From NCBI RefSeq assembly GCF_001718415.1, contig NZ_CP013377.1, forward strand, positions 1,860,001 to 1,924,000: a DNA stretch of 64,000 bases, read 5' to 3'. How positions within the stretch are numbered: position 1 is the stretch's first letter; every line of letters begins with the position of its first letter. Under the pieces are notes generated by a model that worked only from the letters and a program-made list of their open reading frames with translations, did not search any database and was not told where the DNA came from. The translations under genes were made by a program, and so were the position numbers. Below are positions 23,888 to 33,260 of the stretch, piece after piece. This stretch comes from Burkholderia pseudomultivorans (GTDB lineage Bacteria > Pseudomonadota > Gammaproteobacteria > Burkholderiales > Burkholderiaceae).

Positions 23888-25486
23888 ATGCTCGACGCCA
23901 ATCTCAAGAACCAACTGAAAGCGTACCTCGAAAAGATCACGCGCCCGATCGAACTCGTCGCGTCGCTCGACGACAGCGCGAAGTCGCATGAGCTGCTGGC
24001 GCTGCTCGACGAGATTGCGTCGCTGACGACACGCGTGACCGTAATCGAACGCCGCGACGACGATGCGCGCAAGCCGTCGTTCTCGATCGGCGAACCCGGC
24101 AAACCGGCCGGCATCCGCTTCGCCGGCATCCCGATGGGCCATGAATTCACGTCGCTCGTGCTCGCACTGCTGCAGACCGGCGGCCACCCGATCAAGCTCG
24201 ACGACGACGTGATCGAGCAGATTCGCGCGCTCGACGGCGACTACGTGTTCGAAACGTATTTCTCGCTGTCGTGCCAGAACTGCCCGGAAGTCGTGCAGGC
24301 GCTGAACGTGATGTCGCTGATCAACCCGCGCATCCGTCACGTCGCGATCGACGGCGCGCTGTTCCAGGACGAAGTCGAGGCGCGCCAGATCATGGCCGTG
24401 CCGACGATGTTCCTGAACGGCGAATCGTTCGGGCAAGGCCGCAGCAGCGTGAAGGAAATCCTCGCGAAACTCGATACCGGCGCCGGCGCGCGCGCCGCGA
24501 AGTCGCTCGAAAACAAGCCCGTGTTCGACACGCTGATCGTCGGCGGCGGCCCCGCGGGCGCCGCGGCCGCGATCTACTCGGCGCGCAAGGGCATCGCGAC
24601 GGGCGTGGTGGCCGAGCGCTTCGGCGGCCAGGTGCTCGACACGATGGCGATCGAGAACTTCGTGTCGGTGCAGGAGACCGAAGGACCGAAGTTCGCGACC
24701 GCGCTCGAGCAGCACGTGAAGCAATACGAAGTCGACATCATGGACGTGCAGCGCGCGGAAGCGCTGATTCCCGGCGACGTCCATCAGGTCCGCCTCGCAA
24801 ACGGCGCGGTGCTGAAGGCGAAGACGATCGTGCTCGCGACCGGCGCACGCTGGCGCGAAATCGGCGTGCCGGGCGAGCGCGAATACCGCAATCGCGGCGT
24901 CGCGTACTGCCCGCACTGCGACGGCCCGTTGTTCAAGGGCAAGCGCGTCGCGGTAGTCGGCGGCGGCAACTCCGGCGTCGAGGCCGCGATCGATCTCGCG
25001 GGCATCGTGAAGGAAGTCACGCTGATCGAATACGGTTCGCAACTGCGCGCGGACGAAGTCCTGCAGCGCAAGCTGCGCACCCTGTCGAACGTGACGATCG
25101 TCACCGACGCACAGACGACCGAGCTGACCGGCGACGGCAACAGGCTGAACGGAATCGTCTACCAGGATCGCCGCTCGGGCGACGTGAAGCGGATCGACCT
25201 CGAAGGCGTGTTCGTACAGATCGGCCTCGTGCCGAATACCGAATGGCTGAAGGGCACGGTCGAGCTGTCGAAGCATGGCGAGATCGTCGTCGACGCGCGC
25301 GGTGCGACGTCGGTGCCCGGCGTGTTCGCGGCCGGCGACGTGACGACGGTGCCGTTCAAGCAGATCGTGATCGCGGTCGGCGAAGGCGCGAAGGCATCGC
25401 TCGGCGCATTCGACTACCTGATCCGCCAGGATGCGACACCGGCGGCGGCCACGCAGCCGCAGGCCGAGGAAGCGATCGCCGCGTAA
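23888..25486 (+). CDS. ahpF: AhpF: NADH-dependent peroxiredoxin reductase
   Basis: 532 residues. Order of domains: an N-terminal tandem thioredoxin fold (about 1-200) with the active CQNC disulfide in [13 protein letters not shown]; an FAD domain beginning [22 protein letters not shown] (about 215); the second redox centre CPHC in [12 protein letters not shown]; an NAD(P)H-binding [19 protein letters not shown]; and the C-terminal [23 protein letters not shown]. It passes electrons from NADH to AhpC. The start at 23888 ([16 protein letters not shown]) matches the family; the longer frame from 23849 is rejected. It lies 112 bp after ahpC and is followed by a strong terminator. Confidence 0.97.
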   Translation: MLDANLKNQLKAYLEKITRPIELVASLDDSAKSHELLALLDEIASLTTRVTVIERRDDDARKPSFSIGEPGKPAGIRFAGIPMGHEFTSLVLALLQTGGHPIKLDDDVIEQIRALDGDYVFETYFSLSCQNCPEVVQALNVMSLINPRIRHVAIDGALFQDEVEARQIMAVPTMFLNGESFGQGRSSVKEILAKLDTGAGARAAKSLENKPVFDTLIVGGGPAGAAAAIYSARKGIATGVVAERFGGQVLDTMAIENFVSVQETEGPKFATALEQHVKQYEVDIMDVQRAEALIPGDVHQVRLANGAVLKAKTIVLATGARWREIGVPGEREYRNRGVAYCPHCDGPLFKGKRVAVVGGGNSGVEAAIDLAGIVKEVTLIEYGSQLRADEVLQRKLRTLSNVTIVTDAQTTELTGDGNRLNGIVYQDRRSGDVKRIDLEGVFVQIGLVPNTEWLKGTVELSKHGEIVVDARGATSVPGVFAAGDVTTVPFKQIVIAVGEGAKASLGAFDYLIRQDATPAAATQPQAEEAIAA

Positions 25487-25514
25487 CGCGCACGCAGCAA
25501 GGGATCTCTCTTGG

Positions 25515-25550
25515 CCCCGCATGCCCTGGTCGGCGTGCGGGGTCTTTTTT
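25515..25550 (+). terminator. Intrinsic terminator of the ahpCF operon
   Basis: CCCCGCATGCC pairs with GGCGTGCGGGG (one T-G wobble) around CTGGTC, followed by TCTTTTTT. It is a textbook rho-independent terminator, 28 bp after the ahpF stop. Confidence 0.92.
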
Positions 25551-25589
25551 CGTTCGGAACGGATCGCGCGATCGGGATTGCCGCGATCG

Positions 25590-26384
25590 CTACTTGGCTG
25601 TCGTCGGAGCGCCGTTCGCGGGCGTCTGCGACTTGATGCTGCTCGACTCCCTCACCAGTTGCTCGGTCATCGCTGCGGCGACCGGATTCGCGCCCGACGA
25701 CGACGAGCCCAGCCGATACGTTCCGGCCCCCGCACCGGCGCCCACGCCCGGCGCCCCCGTGCCGCCATACGCCGACATCGGCGGCGGCGGCAGCGACGGA
25801 TCGAGCTTCGCCGATTCGCGGACCAGCGCCGCCGTCTCGGGCGTTTCGGATTTCGGGTTCGCGGACGATGGATTGACTGCCGCGTGACGTTCGAGGCCTT
25901 CACGTCGGCGCGACGGGCGTGCGGTCGGTTCCGGGGTTGGCTGGGTCGATTGCGCCTGCTGCACCGCGGGCGAAGGAGGCGCCGGGGGCGCGGAGACGGC
26001 CGGTTTCGGGGACGCCGGGGTCGAATCCTGCGCGTCGACCGTCACGACCTTGACGGTCGGCCGCACCACCGGCTTCGCGGCCGGCTGCGGCGTCTCGCTG
26101 GCGATATGGCCGGCGGCAACCGACGCAGGCGCCACGCCGGCGGCCGCAGGCGCGGCCTGCTGCGCGGCTGCGGCCTGCGGCGGCGCGACCGCGCCTTGGG
26201 CCGTATGATCGTCCTTCGCCGGCGCAGCGGCCGCCGGCGCGGCGGAATCGCCGATGCCGGCTTCCTCGATCGCGCGATGGTCCGCACGCAACAGCATTAC
26301 GTAGCCGGTGCCTGCCGCGGCCACCAGCAGCGCGCCGGCGATCATCAGTGTCTTGCGGGTACTCGTCATGCGTGGCTCACTCAT
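25590..26384 (-). CDS. Membrane-anchored Pro/Ala-rich protein, unknown function
   Basis: 264 residues. A single N-terminal helix (TLMIAGALLVAAAGTGYVMLL, about 12-32) is followed by an essentially low-complexity region rich in Ala, Pro, Ser and Thr (PPAPPSPAVQQAQSTQPTPEPTARPS). A short C-terminal repeat follows: TAALVRESAKLD near residue 187 resembles TEQLVRESSSIKS near residue 246. The topology suggests an inner-membrane anchor with a long flexible periplasmic tail, as in TonB- or FtsN-like linkers, but no folded domain is evident. The start could be 26384 or 26369 (MTSTRKTL); neither has a strong ribosome site. It ends 39 bp from the ahpCF terminator. Confidence 0.72.
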   Translation of the reverse strand: MSEPRMTSTRKTLMIAGALLVAAAGTGYVMLLRADHRAIEEAGIGDSAAPAAAAPAKDDHTAQGAVAPPQAAAAQQAAPAAAGVAPASVAAGHIASETPQPAAKPVVRPTVKVVTVDAQDSTPASPKPAVSAPPAPPSPAVQQAQSTQPTPEPTARPSRRREGLERHAAVNPSSANPKSETPETAALVRESAKLDPSLPPPPMSAYGGTGAPGVGAGAGAGTYRLGSSSSGANPVAAAMTEQLVRESSSIKSQTPANGAPTTAK

Positions 26385-26508
26385 ATCGACGTGAACAAGC
26401 CATCATACGCGCCCGCCGCCGCGCGATCCCGCATGAATACATTTGGTTGCATTGTGCCGTCAGGCCAATCGTCCGACCTATCCGGCCCCGCTTCGTGCAC
26501 GGCCGGCG

Positions 26509-27408
26509 TCAGATGCAGAAGATTGCGACCGCGATCCCGCCGAACAGCGCCCACTTGACGATGTAGTAGACGGTGCGGTTCCACGCCTTCAGCCGCTTGC
26601 CGGCACGCCGGATCGCGTACAGATACCGGAACGCGCGATTCAGTCCGCCCGTGCGATCGCCGGTCTCGTTCGGCGACGCGGCCGCGCGCATCAGCAGCTG
26701 CCCGAACGCGTCGTTGATCCGCTGCGCCCAGCGATATTTCATCGGCCGGTCGATGTCGCAGAACAGGATGATGCGATCGCGCTCGGTGCGGTTCTCGGCC
26801 CAATGCAGATAGGTCTCGTCGAACATCACGGCCTCGCCGTCGCGCCACGCGTACGACTCGCCGTCGACGACGATCCGGCACGCGGCATCGTTCGGCGTGT
26901 CGAGCCCAAGGTGATAGCGCAGCGAGCCCGCATACGGATCGCGATGGAGGCCGAGCTTGCCGCCCGGCGGCAGCGACGCGAACATCGCGGCCTTGATCGA
27001 CGGAATCCGCGACAGGATCTCGACCGAGCGCGGACACAGCGCCTGCGCCGACGGATGCGGCGCGTCGTACCACTTCAGGTAGAAGCGCTTCCAGCCGTTG
27101 CGGAAAAACGAGTTGAAGCCGATGTCGTTGTACGTGTCCGACGCCTTGATCCGCTGCGCATCGCGCAGCGCGAGCGCTTCGTCGCGGAAGGTGCGCCATT
27201 CGCGCTGCAGCGCCGCCAGTTCCGGGAAATGGCGCGTGTCGAGAAACGGCGTCGTCGGCACCGACGACAACGCGTACGAAAAGCAGTTCAGCGGCGCGGT
27301 AAAGGTCGAATGATCGGAGAGCTGCCGGAAAAACCGGTGCCTCACCCTGCCGCGTCGATGCGTGTAGACGACGCACGCAATGAAGACGATCAACAGGACC
27401 CAACGCAT
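26509..27408 (-). CDS. lpxO: LpxO: lipid A 2-hydroxylase (Fe/2-oxoglutarate dioxygenase)
   Basis: 299 residues. Membrane helices lie at both ends (MRWVLLIVFIACVVYTH and KWALFGGIAVAIFCI). The aspartyl/asparaginyl beta-hydroxylase-type domain carries the iron ligands in LGLHRDPYAGSLRYHLGL and HWAENRTERDRIILFCD, and the LpxO landmarks NDIGFNSFFRNGWKRFYLKWY and ASPNETGDRTGGLNRAFRYLYAIR. LpxO adds a 2-hydroxyl group to a secondary acyl chain of lipid A, which alters envelope stress and antimicrobial-peptide resistance. The start at 27408 follows a GGGGGA ribosome site. The gene stands alone. Confidence 0.95.
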   Translation of the reverse strand: MRWVLLIVFIACVVYTHRRGRVRHRFFRQLSDHSTFTAPLNCFSYALSSVPTTPFLDTRHFPELAALQREWRTFRDEALALRDAQRIKASDTYNDIGFNSFFRNGWKRFYLKWYDAPHPSAQALCPRSVEILSRIPSIKAAMFASLPPGGKLGLHRDPYAGSLRYHLGLDTPNDAACRIVVDGESYAWRDGEAVMFDETYLHWAENRTERDRIILFCDIDRPMKYRWAQRINDAFGQLLMRAAASPNETGDRTGGLNRAFRYLYAIRRAGKRLKAWNRTVYYIVKWALFGGIAVAIFCI

Positions 27409-27617
27409 TTTTATTTCCCCCGTAAGCTGTTTGACGGGAATTCTAAATACGGGGAAATTTTTCTGCGCTGTGACGAACGGGCGCGATCGCGCCGGCCGAC
27501 GGGCGGCCGCGCGACGATACGGGAACGGCACGATACGGCCGAAAGCCCGTATCCACGGGCCTTGCGCGCGTATCCGCAGCGATGCGCCGCGCGGCCGAAC
27601 CCGCGCCTGGCCGGCGA

Positions 27618-28172
27618 TTATTCCGGAAACGGCAAATCAGTTTGTCCGTCTGCGCGCATACCGAACGTATTGAGCGTCATTGCGACGAGCGCGTAATAAC
27701 CCAGCAGCGCGACGAGGTTGACGACGATCTCGTGGCCGAAGCGCGCCTCGGCCCGCGCGAAGGTCGCATCGCTGACGCGCCGCGTTTCGTACAGCTCGGT
27801 CGCGAACGCATGGATCAGCGCATCGTCGTCCGATTCGAACGCGGGCGTGTCACCGCGCCGGATCGCGTCGGCCGTCGCGGCCGGCACGCCCGCGTCGAGC
27901 GCGATCGGATGATGGATGTGCCACTCGGCCTGCGAGCGCCAGCGCGCGGCCGTCACCAGAATCGCGAGCTCCGACAGCCGCAGCGGCAGGCCCGTGCGAT
28001 ACCGGCAGAACGCACCGAGCCGCTGCGCATGCTGCGCGAGCTCGGGGCTCGCGATCCAGCCGAGGAACGGCCCGTTCAGGTTGCCGCGCGGGCCGCTGAG
28101 GATCTCGGCCAGCACGGCCTTCTGTGCGTCGGTGGCCGATGCGGGATCGAATGGAGGCAGTCTGTCTGTCAT
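27618..28172 (-). CDS. Carboxymuconolactone decarboxylase-fold (AhpD-like) protein
   Basis: 184 residues, all helical. Family features are GPFLGWIASPELAQHAQRLGAFCRYRTGLPLRLSELAILVTAARWRSQAEWHIHH and LVALLGYYALVAMTLNTFGMR. The CxxC found in AhpD and in peroxidase-type members is absent; the WHIHH segment suggests a hydrolase- or lactonase-like site. It is the last gene of a six-gene minus-strand operon, 25 bp after the aminotransferase. It may act on the deaminated product of the imported compound, for example decarboxylation or ring opening. No substrate can be deduced from the sequence. Confidence 0.85.
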   Translation of the reverse strand: MTDRLPPFDPASATDAQKAVLAEILSGPRGNLNGPFLGWIASPELAQHAQRLGAFCRYRTGLPLRLSELAILVTAARWRSQAEWHIHHPIALDAGVPAATADAIRRGDTPAFESDDDALIHAFATELYETRRVSDATFARAEARFGHEIVVNLVALLGYYALVAMTLNTFGMRADGQTDLPFPE

Positions 28173-28197
28173 GGTGATGATCCGGTAGTGTGGCCGT

Positions 28198-29532
28198 TCA
28201 TGCGCCGGCCGATGCGAGCGCCGCGCCGATCGCGCCGGACAGCCGTTCGACGATCGTGTCGATCTGCTGCGCGGTGCAGATGAACGGCGGCGCAACGAGG
28301 ATGTGATCGCCGTGCACGCCGTCGATCGTACCGCCCATCGGATACACCATCAGCCCGCGCTGCATCGCCTCGCGCTTGACCGCCGCGTGCAGCTTCAGCG
28401 CGGGATCGAACGTCGCCTTGCTGTCGCGGTCGCGCACGAGCTCGACGCCGACGAACAGGCCGCGGCCGCGCACGTCGCCGACATGCGGATGCGCCGCGTA
28501 ATGCTCGCGCAACGACGCGCGCAGCTGCTCGCCGCGCGCCTTCACGTTGTCGAGCAGCTTCTCTTCGGCGATCACGCGCTGCACTTCGAGCGCGGCCGCA
28601 CACGCGGTCGCATGGCCCAGATACGTATGGCCGTGCTGAAAGAAGCCGGAGCCGTCGACGATCGTCCGGTAGATGCGGTCGCTCACCAGCGTCGCGCCGA
28701 TCGGCTGGTAGCCCGCGCCGAGCCCTTTCGCAATCGTCAGCAGGTCGGGCGCGACGCCGTCTTCGTCGCACGCGAACAGGTAACCGGTGCGGCCCATCCC
28801 CGACATGATCTCGTCGAGGATCAGCAGCACGCCGTACTTGTCGCACACCGCGCGAATCTTCTTCAGGTAGGTACGTACCGGCGGCACCGCGCCGGCCGTG
28901 GCGCCGACCACCGTTTCCGCGACGAACGCCGCGACGTTTTCCGCGCCGAGTTCGACGATCTTCTGCTCGAGTTCGTCGGCGAGACGCTGCGCATACGCTT
29001 CGTCGGTCTCGCCTGCGGCCTGGTCGCGATACGCGTAGCACGGGCTCACATGGTGCGCCTCGATCAACAGCGGCAGAAACGGCTCGCGCCGCCATGCGTT
29101 GCCGCCGATCGCGAGCGCGCCGAGCGTGTTGCCGTGATAGCTCTGGCGGCGCGCGATGAAGTGGCGGCGCTGCGGCTCGCCCTTCTCGACGAAATACTGG
29201 CGCGCAAGCTTCAGCGCGGCCTCGATCGCCTCGGAGCCGCCCGACACGAAATACACGTGTTCGAGCCCGGCGGGTGCGGCCTCGACGAGCCGGTCGGCCA
29301 GTTCCTCGGCCACCTCGGTCGTGAAGAACGACGTGTGCGCGTACGGCAGCTGCTGCGCCTGCCGCTTGATCGCATCGATCACGCGCTGGTTGCTGTGGCC
29401 GAGACACGACACGGCCGCGCCGCCGCACGCGTCGATATAGCGTTTGCCGGTCGAATCGATGATCTCGATGCCGTCGCCTGCGACGGCGACGGGCAAGGTC
29501 GCGCGCGGTGCGCGATGGAAAACGGTCGTCAT
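28198..29532 (-). CDS. Class III PLP aminotransferase
   Basis: 444 residues. PLP features are SGGSEAIEAALKLARQYF, SYHGNTLGAL, ILDEIMSGMGRTG (Asp240) and Lys269 in LTIAKGLGAGYQPIGA. The start at 29532 (MTTVFHRAPR) is preceded by GAGG at 7 nt; the four extra upstream codons are ignored. It belongs to the omega-amino acid:pyruvate or 4-aminobutyrate-type group, which removes amino groups from carbons remote from the carboxylate. It lies 15 bp downstream of a C45 acyl-hydrolase gene and 25 bp upstream of the CMD-fold gene, in an operon headed by a polar amino-acid importer. A deacylation-then-transamination route is therefore likely. Confidence 0.93.
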   Translation of the reverse strand: MTTVFHRAPRATLPVAVAGDGIEIIDSTGKRYIDACGGAAVSCLGHSNQRVIDAIKRQAQQLPYAHTSFFTTEVAEELADRLVEAAPAGLEHVYFVSGGSEAIEAALKLARQYFVEKGEPQRRHFIARRQSYHGNTLGALAIGGNAWRREPFLPLLIEAHHVSPCYAYRDQAAGETDEAYAQRLADELEQKIVELGAENVAAFVAETVVGATAGAVPPVRTYLKKIRAVCDKYGVLLILDEIMSGMGRTGYLFACDEDGVAPDLLTIAKGLGAGYQPIGATLVSDRIYRTIVDGSGFFQHGHTYLGHATACAAALEVQRVIAEEKLLDNVKARGEQLRASLREHYAAHPHVGDVRGRGLFVGVELVRDRDSKATFDPALKLHAAVKREAMQRGLMVYPMGGTIDGVHGDHILVAPPFICTAQQIDTIVERLSGAIGAALASAGA

Positions 29533-29547
29533 GCGTTGCCTCATGGA

Positions 29548-30597
29548 TCAGGACACGCGCGGTGCGTGCGCCAACGGCACGATGCGCGTCGCGAAGCACT
29601 GCGTGCCATGTTGATGGATCGTGAAGTCGATCGCGGTGTCGCGAATCGAGAATACTGCCGTTGCCAGCGTGTTTTCGTCGTCGGGGTCGGCCGGATCGTC
29701 GCGATAGATCGGCAGCCCTTCCGGTGCACGATCGCCGAGCACGCGCAACAGCGCGGTTTCGTCGACCGCGTCGATGCCCGGCGTCAGCGCATCGACGCGC
29801 CGCTGGCGATCGCCGGACGACTGCGTGACGATCTGCGCTTCCGCGTCGCAGCCCGGATGCACGAGATGATTCGCGTGGCCGGCAACCCGTGCAACGTCGA
29901 TCACCGAACAGCGCGCGACGCTCGCCTCGATGCTCAGGAGCCGCGTATCGCCGGTCGCGCCGAGCGTATGGTGAAAGCCGCTTGCGCGCGCCTGCGTGCG
30001 CAGTACGTCGGCGGCCGCATCGAGCGACGTCGCGTCGAGCACTGCGCGCGCGAGGATCATCCGCGGCACACCCACCGCCGGCGTGCGGATCCGCAGGTTG
30101 TTGATCGCCTGCGCGATGCCCGCGCGGTTCGCCGCGAACGTATGGCCGGGCAGCGAGCCGGGGTAATAGAAGCTGATGAAGCCGGGCTTGCCCTGCGGCT
30201 GCACGTCGACGAGCAGGCAGCGCTCGCGCAGGTACGGATCGCCGTCCTCGTTGTGCGCGATCCAGCGCGTGCCGTCGGCGCCGCGTGCCGCGAGCGTCGT
30301 GCAGCCGTCCGGCGCGTTGTGGATCAGCTCGCCGCGGCAATTCCACAGGAAGATGTCGTCGGCCGGCCAGCCGACGCCGGCCGCGATCCCGTCCAGTTCC
30401 GCGACGAGCTCGGGGTACGCGGCGAGCGCGGCCTGCCGCAGCGCGGCGACGAACGGATGGCCGCGCCAGCGACTGACGGCCTGCCAGGCGCTGCTCTGCT
30501 GCATGTACGCGTCGAATACCGGGCGGGCGAGCTCGCCGAGACGCACGCCGATGTCGAACGGCGTGCCGGCGATGACGGGGGAAAGGGAAAGCGGCAT
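29548..30597 (-). CDS. C45-family Ntn hydrolase (acyl-CoA:6-aminopenicillanate acyltransferase-like)
   Basis: 349 residues. The self-processing site is Gly98-Cys99 in NAPDGCTTLAARG; cleavage there would free Cys99 as the N-terminal nucleophile. Supporting motifs are IFLWNCRGELIHN, RWIAHNEDGDPYLRERC, FYYPGSLPGHTFAANRAGIAQAINNLR and the C-terminal TIHQHGTQCFATRIVPL. In fungi the family swaps penicillin side chains; bacterial members are mostly amide hydrolases of unknown substrate, acting for example on N-acyl amino acids or carcinine-like dipeptides. It lies 20 bp after the transporter ATPase gene and 15 bp before the aminotransferase gene. The likely job is to hydrolyse an imported N-acyl amine, which the next enzyme would then transaminate. 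Confidence 0.9.
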   Translation of the reverse strand: MPLSLSPVIAGTPFDIGVRLGELARPVFDAYMQQSSAWQAVSRWRGHPFVAALRQAALAAYPELVAELDGIAAGVGWPADDIFLWNCRGELIHNAPDGCTTLAARGADGTRWIAHNEDGDPYLRERCLLVDVQPQGKPGFISFYYPGSLPGHTFAANRAGIAQAINNLRIRTPAVGVPRMILARAVLDATSLDAAADVLRTQARASGFHHTLGATGDTRLLSIEASVARCSVIDVARVAGHANHLVHPGCDAEAQIVTQSSGDRQRRVDALTPGIDAVDETALLRVLGDRAPEGLPIYRDDPADPDDENTLATAVFSIRDTAIDFTIHQHGTQCFATRIVPLAHAPRVS

Positions 30598-30617
30598 GGC
30601 AGGTGATTCGGTTGGGT

Positions 30618-31346
30618 TCAGGACACGTGTTTCAGGAATTCCTTCAGGCGCGGGGTCGGCGGCCGGTCGATCAGGTCGACCGGATGGCCGTCCTCGGCGA
30701 TGCCGCCCTGATCCATGAACAGCAGCCGCGTGCCGACCCGCTTCGCGAAGCCGATCTCGTGCGTGACGACGATCATCGTCATCCCTTCGGTCGCGAGATC
30801 CTGCATGACCTTCAGCACTTCGTGGCGCAACTCCGGATCGAGCGCCGACGTCGGCTCGTCGAACAGCATCAGCCGCGGCCGGATCGCCAGCGCCCGCGCG
30901 ATCGCGACACGCTGCTGCTGCCCGCCCGACAGCTCCGACGGATAGTGATTCGCGCGCGATTCGAGACCGACCTTGTCGAGCAGCGCCATCGCCTGGTCGC
31001 GCGCGTCGGCACGCGACGCGCCACGCACCTGGATCGGCCCGAACATCACGTTCTCGAGCGCGGTCATTTGCGGGAACAGGTTGAACTGCTGGAACACCAT
31101 GCCGGCTTCGAGCCGGATGTTGCGGATCGTCGACGCGTTGCCGCGCACGCTCTGGCCGTCGACCAGCAACTCGCCGCCGGTGATCTTCTCGAGCGCGTTG
31201 ATACAGCGCAGCATCGTCGATTTGCCCGAGCCCGACGGGCCGACCACGACGACCACCTCGCCCGCGTCGATCTTCAGGTCGATATTCTTCAGCACCGGCA
31301 CATGGCCGAAGCTCTTCGACACGTTCTGGAATTCGATCATGCTCAT
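30618..31346 (-). CDS. Polar amino-acid ABC transporter ATPase (GlnQ/HisP type)
   Basis: 242 residues. Walker A is GPSGSGKST, the signature is LSGGQQQR, Walker B is [12 protein letters not shown] and the H-loop is VVTHE. The start at 31346 (MSMIEF) overlaps the permease stop by 4 nt (ATGA), which indicates translational coupling. It energises uptake through the adjacent permease with the binding protein encoded two genes upstream. The length is standard for the group. Confidence 0.95.
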   Translation of the reverse strand: MSMIEFQNVSKSFGHVPVLKNIDLKIDAGEVVVVVGPSGSGKSTMLRCINALEKITGGELLVDGQSVRGNASTIRNIRLEAGMVFQQFNLFPQMTALENVMFGPIQVRGASRADARDQAMALLDKVGLESRANHYPSELSGGQQQRVAIARALAIRPRLMLFDEPTSALDPELRHEVLKVMQDLATEGMTMIVVTHEIGFAKRVGTRLLFMDQGGIAEDGHPVDLIDRPPTPRLKEFLKHVS

Positions 31347-31999
31347 AAGATTTTCATCCGCTTTTCGACGAGCCGAAGCGTCAGCGTCATCACGCCGGTC
31401 AGTATCAGGTAGATGACGGCCACCGCACTCCAGATCTCGACCGCCTGGAAATTGCCGGCAATGATTTCCTGCCCCTTGCGCGTCAGCTCGCCCACGCCGA
31501 TCACGATGAACAGCGACGTGTCCTTCAGGCTCACGATGCACTGGTTGCCGAGCGGCGGAATCAGCCGCCGGAACGCGAGCGGCCCGACGATCTTCAGCAG
31601 CACGCGCGGCATCGACAGCCCCATCGCGAGCCCTGCTTCCGTCAGCCCCTTCGGGATCGACAGCAGCGCGCCGCGCACGACTTCCGCGAGATACGCGCCC
31701 GAATTCACCGTGATCGCGATGATCGCGGCCGTCAGGCCGTCGATGCGGATATGCGCAAGCAGCGGCAGCGCGAAGTACAGGAACATCACCTGCACGACGA
31801 TCGGCGTGCCGCGGATCAGTTCAATATAAACCTGCGCGAGCACGTTCATCGCCTTCGGTCCGTATGCGCGGAACATGCCCGCGATCATCCCGACGACGAA
31901 CCCGCCCACCAGCCCGAAAAATGCGATGAACACCGTCAACCGGACCCCGTCCATCAGGTCCGGCAGCGCCGTCCAGATCGCCGACCAATCGAAATTCAC
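31343..31999 (-). CDS. Polar amino-acid ABC transporter permease (GlnP/HisMQ type)
   Basis: 218 residues. GTG start at 31999 with GGAG at 6 nt spacing. Five membrane helices, beginning [23 protein letters not shown]. The ATPase-coupling EAA-type loop is [33 protein letters not shown], and [19 protein letters not shown] is the usual family segment. Only one permease gene is present, so a homodimer is expected. Confidence 0.95.
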   Translation of the reverse strand: MNFDWSAIWTALPDLMDGVRLTVFIAFFGLVGGFVVGMIAGMFRAYGPKAMNVLAQVYIELIRGTPIVVQVMFLYFALPLLAHIRIDGLTAAIIAITVNSGAYLAEVVRGALLSIPKGLTEAGLAMGLSMPRVLLKIVGPLAFRRLIPPLGNQCIVSLKDTSLFIVIGVGELTRKGQEIIAGNFQAVEIWSAVAVIYLILTGVMTLTLRLVEKRMKIL

Positions 32000-32065
32000 G
32001 TGTTGCTCCCCGTTCGATTCAAGACCGGCGCGACCGGCCGGCCGCGCCATGTTGTGCCGTCACGC

Positions 32066-32818
32066 TCACAGCTTCGGCGGTTCGGCACCGAACCACTTCT
32101 TGTAGATCTGCGCGTAGCGGCCGTCGGCCTTGATCTTCACGAGCGACGCATTGACCTTCGGCACGAGCGCGCTGCCCTTCGGGAAGCCGATCCCGTACTT
32201 GTCGCCGCTGACCGGCTGGCCCGCGACCTTCACCTTCCCCTTGCCTTCGTTGTTCACGAAGAACAGCACGTTCGGCGTGTCGTGCATCGCCGCGTCGACG
32301 CGGCCGGCCTCGAGCGCGAGGTATGCCTGGTCGATGTTCGGGAACTGGCGGATTTCCTTCGGCTTCAGGTGTGCCTTGATCCAGTCGATCGTCGCGGTGC
32401 CCGTTTTCGCGGCGATGACCTTGCCGTTCAGGTCGTCGATCGACTTGATCGACGTATTGCCGGCCTGCACCATCGCCGCAAGCCCGCTGTCGTAATACGG
32501 TGCGGAGAAGTCGATCGCCTTCTTCCGCTCTTCCTTGATCGTCATGCCCGACAGCGCGACGTCGATGTTCTGCGTCTGCAGGGCCGGAATCAGGCCCGCG
32601 AAGTCCATCGGCTGGATCGTGTACTTCCAGCCCTGGTCCTTCGCGATCTCGGCCCACAGGTCGAGATCGAAGCCGACGTACTTGTCGCCCTGCTTGAACT
32701 CGAACGGCATGAACGACGTATCGGTGCCGACGACGAGCGTCTTGGTATCCGCGTGGGCGATGCTGGCGCCGAGCGCGGCAGCGACCGCGACGGCTTTCAG
32801 GAAGGAACGGCGACTCAT
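32066..32818 (-). CDS. Periplasmic polar amino-acid binding protein (family 3)
   Basis: 250 residues. It has a twin-arginine-like signal (MSRRSFLKAVAVAAALGASIAHA) with cleavage near residue 23. The mature sequence is a GlnH-type fold: LVVGTDTSFMPFEFKQGDKYVGFDLDLWAEIAKDQGWK, DVALSGMTIKEERKKAIDFSAPYYDSG, GKVIAAKTGTATIDWIK. The start at 32818 follows GGAGAAAAG. It heads the six-gene operon and is transcribed from the strong promoter about 90 bp upstream. The true ligand may be an N-acyl amine or an amino-acid derivative, given the enzymes encoded downstream. Confidence 0.94.
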   Translation of the reverse strand: MSRRSFLKAVAVAAALGASIAHADTKTLVVGTDTSFMPFEFKQGDKYVGFDLDLWAEIAKDQGWKYTIQPMDFAGLIPALQTQNIDVALSGMTIKEERKKAIDFSAPYYDSGLAAMVQAGNTSIKSIDDLNGKVIAAKTGTATIDWIKAHLKPKEIRQFPNIDQAYLALEAGRVDAAMHDTPNVLFFVNNEGKGKVKVAGQPVSGDKYGIGFPKGSALVPKVNASLVKIKADGRYAQIYKKWFGAEPPKL

Positions 32819-32905
32819 GGCTTTTCTCCGCATGGTTGAGCGATGTAACCGGCCGGCTGGCCGGGGAACGACGACATCAAGCCGCACCGCAACATGCGAT
32901 GTCCA

Positions 32906-32938
32906 ATTAGACCTTAGTGCAACAAGTGTTGTCAACAC
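32906..32938 (-). promoter_or_regulatory. Sigma-70 promoter with overlapping operator for the six-gene operon
   Basis: Minus strand: -35 TTGACA (32935-32930), 18-bp spacer, -10 TCTAAT (32911-32906). The -35 box lies within the palindrome GTGTTG-T-CAACAC (32926-32938), next to CAACA-AG-TGTTG (32920-32931), so three CAACA-type half sites cluster there. A repressor or regulator dimer is likely to bind; its gene is not adjacent. Confidence 0.72.
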
Positions 32939-33260
32939 GGATACTACGACAACAAAAAAATGCTCAACAGGAAAATGCATCGAGACAAACCCGGGCGGGT
33001 CTGGTCAGAGGAAAACGGATGTGGTTGGGGGCGGGAAACGCGAGTGCGGGTCGCGCGCCGTTGCGGGCGCGAAAGCACGGAGGGTCCGATGTGGGCGAGC
33101 GCTGGGGTGGCGGGCCCGTGTGTTGACGCGCCGCCGTTCAGGCGCGCGAAGATCGTTGCGCCTGCATCCAATGACGGTCACGCGCGCGGCGCGGGCAGCG
33201 CCTGGCAAGGGCGTGCATGCCGCCGGCGGGGGGCAACGCCGGCGCATGAATGCGTGCCCG
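32939..33260. other. Intergenic region without a supported gene
   Basis: About 320 bp between the operon promoter and the end of the MAPEG gene. It begins with an A-run, then contains G-rich plus-strand sequence (gtggttgggggcgggaaacg, near 33020-33040). Short frames on both strands are Arg-rich and uninformative. I see no terminator with a T-run, RNA gene or repeat. Confidence 0.5.
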
